From UBA2336 sp049306095 (GTDB taxonomy: Bacteria; Bacteroidota; Bacteroidia; Cytophagales; Cyclobacteriaceae): a stretch of DNA of 64,000 nt. Location of the stretch: contig JBAQPU010000003.1 of the NCBI GenBank assembly GCA_049306095.1, positions 43,401-107,400 of the forward strand, read 5' to 3'. This document shows, in pieces, positions 62,758 to 64,000 of the stretch (within the stretch, counting starts at the first letter, position 1; every line of letters starts with the position of its first letter). A model generated the notes under the pieces. It was not told where the DNA came from. It ran no database searches and saw only the letters and a program-made list of their open reading frames with translations. The position numbers and the translations under genes are program-made.

Positions 62758-63816
62758 ATGACTTACATAATCAGCGGGATACAGCAGGTAGGAATTGGAG
62801 TAACAGATGCTGAAAACGCATGGACCTGGTACAGAAAACACTTTGAGATGGACGTTCCTGTGTTTAAGGATGCCGCAAAGGCTGAATTGATGACCCGTTA
62901 TACTTCCGGTAAGGTTGAAAGCCGCTATGCTATTTTGGCTTTAAACATGAGCGGAGGGGGCGGTTTCGAAATTTGGCAATACACCAGTAAAACTCCTGCC
63001 AAAGCCGCTTTTGATATTGTGTTGGGAGATACCGGTGTGTATGCTACCAAAATTAAATCGCGCGAGGTTGAAGAGAAATATAACGAGCTCAAGGCCAAAG
63101 GGGCGAACATCATCGGTGGCCTGACTCAGGCACCGGACGGACGTAAGCATTTTTTCATTGCCGACCCGTATGGAAATTTGTTTGAGGTGGTGGAGAGCAA
63201 CAGTTGGTTTAAACTTCGCAAAAGTAAAAATGGCGGAGTAGCCGGATGTGTGATTGGCGTGAGCGATATTGATAAGGCACTTCCGTTGTATCGCGATGTT
63301 CTCGGATATTCTACCGTGGTGTATGACTCTACGGATGTGTTTAATGATTTGGAAGGCTTACCTGGAGCGGATGATAAGTTCAGAAGAATATTGCTGCGTG
63401 CCACCAAAACCGGAATGGGAAATTTCGGACGTTTATTAGGAGCCACCGAGGTTGAATTGATAGAAGTGAAAACCCGCAAGCCCCGGAAAATTTATGCTGA
63501 TCGCAATTGGGGCGACCTCGGCTTTATTCATGTGTGCTTTGATGTAAACGGAATGAACTACCTGGCGAAGAAAGCAGCCGAGCATGGGTTCCCCTTCACG
63601 GTCGACAGCAGCGATTCGTTTGATATGGGAAAGGCTGCAGGTCAGTTCGCGTATGTGGAAGACCCTGACGGAACGCTCATCGAGTTTGTGGAAACCCACA
63701 AGATTCCAATTTTCGAGAAAATTGGATGGTACCTGAGTGTGAAAAAGCGTAATCCCGAAAAACCATTGCCTAATTGGATGGTTGGCATGCTTTCGTTGAA
63801 TCGGGTGAAGGATTGA
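62758..63816 (+). CDS. VOC-family (glyoxalase/dioxygenase superfamily) protein with two domains
   Basis: A 352-residue protein with two vicinal-oxygen-chelate domains. The first (about 5-135) has ISGIQQVGIGVTDAENAWTW and FFIADPYGNLFEVVESNSWF. The second (about 155-320) has AGCVIGVSDIDKALPLYRDV, LGFIHVCFDVNGMNYLAKKA and YVEDPDGTLIEFVETHKIPI. His and Glu residues at the usual metal positions are partly present (IHVCF, LIEFVE). The layout recalls extradiol dioxygenases, but it is not a clear 4-hydroxyphenylpyruvate dioxygenase. The substrate is unknown. It is divergent from rpsF. Confidence 0.85.
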   Translation: MTYIISGIQQVGIGVTDAENAWTWYRKHFEMDVPVFKDAAKAELMTRYTSGKVESRYAILALNMSGGGGFEIWQYTSKTPAKAAFDIVLGDTGVYATKIKSREVEEKYNELKAKGANIIGGLTQAPDGRKHFFIADPYGNLFEVVESNSWFKLRKSKNGGVAGCVIGVSDIDKALPLYRDVLGYSTVVYDSTDVFNDLEGLPGADDKFRRILLRATKTGMGNFGRLLGATEVELIEVKTRKPRKIYADRNWGDLGFIHVCFDVNGMNYLAKKAAEHGFPFTVDSSDSFDMGKAAGQFAYVEDPDGTLIEFVETHKIPIFEKIGWYLSVKKRNPEKPLPNWMVGMLSLNRVKD

Positions 63817-63860
63817 AAGGAATATAGAATTTAGGAGGTAGAATTTAGAATGAAAACAAT
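63815..63860. repeat. Weak 7-base-period repeat after the VOC gene
   Basis: GAATTTAG-like units step in multiples of 7 (63827, 63841, 63848). It is shorter and less regular than the other heptad patches. Confidence 0.4.
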
Positions 63861-63949
63861 GACTCCTAAATTCGATTTAATGGACAAAAATGGTTGGTGA
63901 GTTAAGTTGTAACTCACAGATTGCGTGGGGATAAGGGCAGGGAAAATTG

Positions 63950-63979
63950 GAGGAAATTGAAAACGTTTTCAATTTCCTC
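63950..63979. promoter_or_regulatory. 30-base perfect palindrome near the right edge
   Basis: A perfect inverted repeat of 15-base arms without a loop: GAGGAAATTGAAAAC at 63950-63964 and its exact complement at 63965-63979. The core TTGAAAACGTTTTCAA has the central CG and arms of LacI/CcpA-type operators (cre consensus WTGNAANCGNWNNCAW). It is followed by TTTTCATTTT, so a terminator role is equally possible. The adjacent gene lies beyond the window. Confidence 0.5.
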
Positions 63980-64000
63980 TTTTCATTTTATGGCAAAGGT

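Noticed and set aside
63990..64000. Possible gene start ATGGCAAAGG at the right edge
   Set aside because: Only 11 bases are visible and the minus strand equally allows a gene ending TGA at 63983; neither can be supported.

Overview
The window comes from a member of the Bacteroidota, most likely the order Cytophagales. The evidence is two SusC-type receptors (one with its SusD partner), two proteins with C-terminal type IX secretion signals, lipoprotein signals, a Bacteroidota-type -7 promoter box (TAnnTTTG) before several genes, a MoxR/DUF58/DUF4175 operon and a GSCFA protein. The genus cannot be fixed from the sequence alone. No tRNA, rRNA, CRISPR array, intact insertion sequence or prophage was seen, and no gene-free stretch exceeds 300 bases.

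Layout. 1-1644: the start of a SusC receptor (cut by the window edge) divergent from a LacI regulator, with two identical operator-like palindromes between them. 1655-9447: a six-gene minus-strand operon (DUF4159, MoxR ATPase, DUF58, BatA-like, DUF4175, membrane protein). 9673-17715: a locally amplified TldD/TldE protease cluster with three TldD copies carrying twin-arginine signals and two TldE copies without signals. 17986-24083: an M13 peptidase, a GH97 glucosidase, a PIN toxin-antitoxin pair and a zinc exporter. 24166-25065: an ATP-grasp protein. 25263-38859: a polysaccharide utilisation locus (SusC, SusD, LamG lipoprotein, two PF10091/GH144-like hydrolases, GH3, sodium/sugar symporter) with DUF488 and hemerythrin genes at its end. 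Its enzyme set best fits beta-1,2-glucan. 39113-41002: an unusual membrane receptor fused to a transposase-type zinc ribbon and helix-turn-helix, just upstream of that locus. 41102-64000: mostly housekeeping genes (site-2 protease, ddl, PASTA protein, nifU-like, mrp, dnaG, ribBA, surE, priA, rpsF-rpsR-rplI) mixed with secreted or surface proteins.

The strongest candidate for an undescribed system is the 7TMR-DISM receptor whose cytoplasmic end looks like the DNA-recognition part of an IS1595-type transposase. It lies beside a glycan locus that has no SusR, hybrid two-component or ECF/anti-sigma regulator in view. Other notable points are the Tat-tagged TldD family, a DnaG primase lacking all four zinc ligands, intergenic repeats with a 7-base period at six sites, a MITE-like nested hairpin, and a 30-base perfect palindrome near the right edge.

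All function calls come from reading motifs and gene order. No database search was run.
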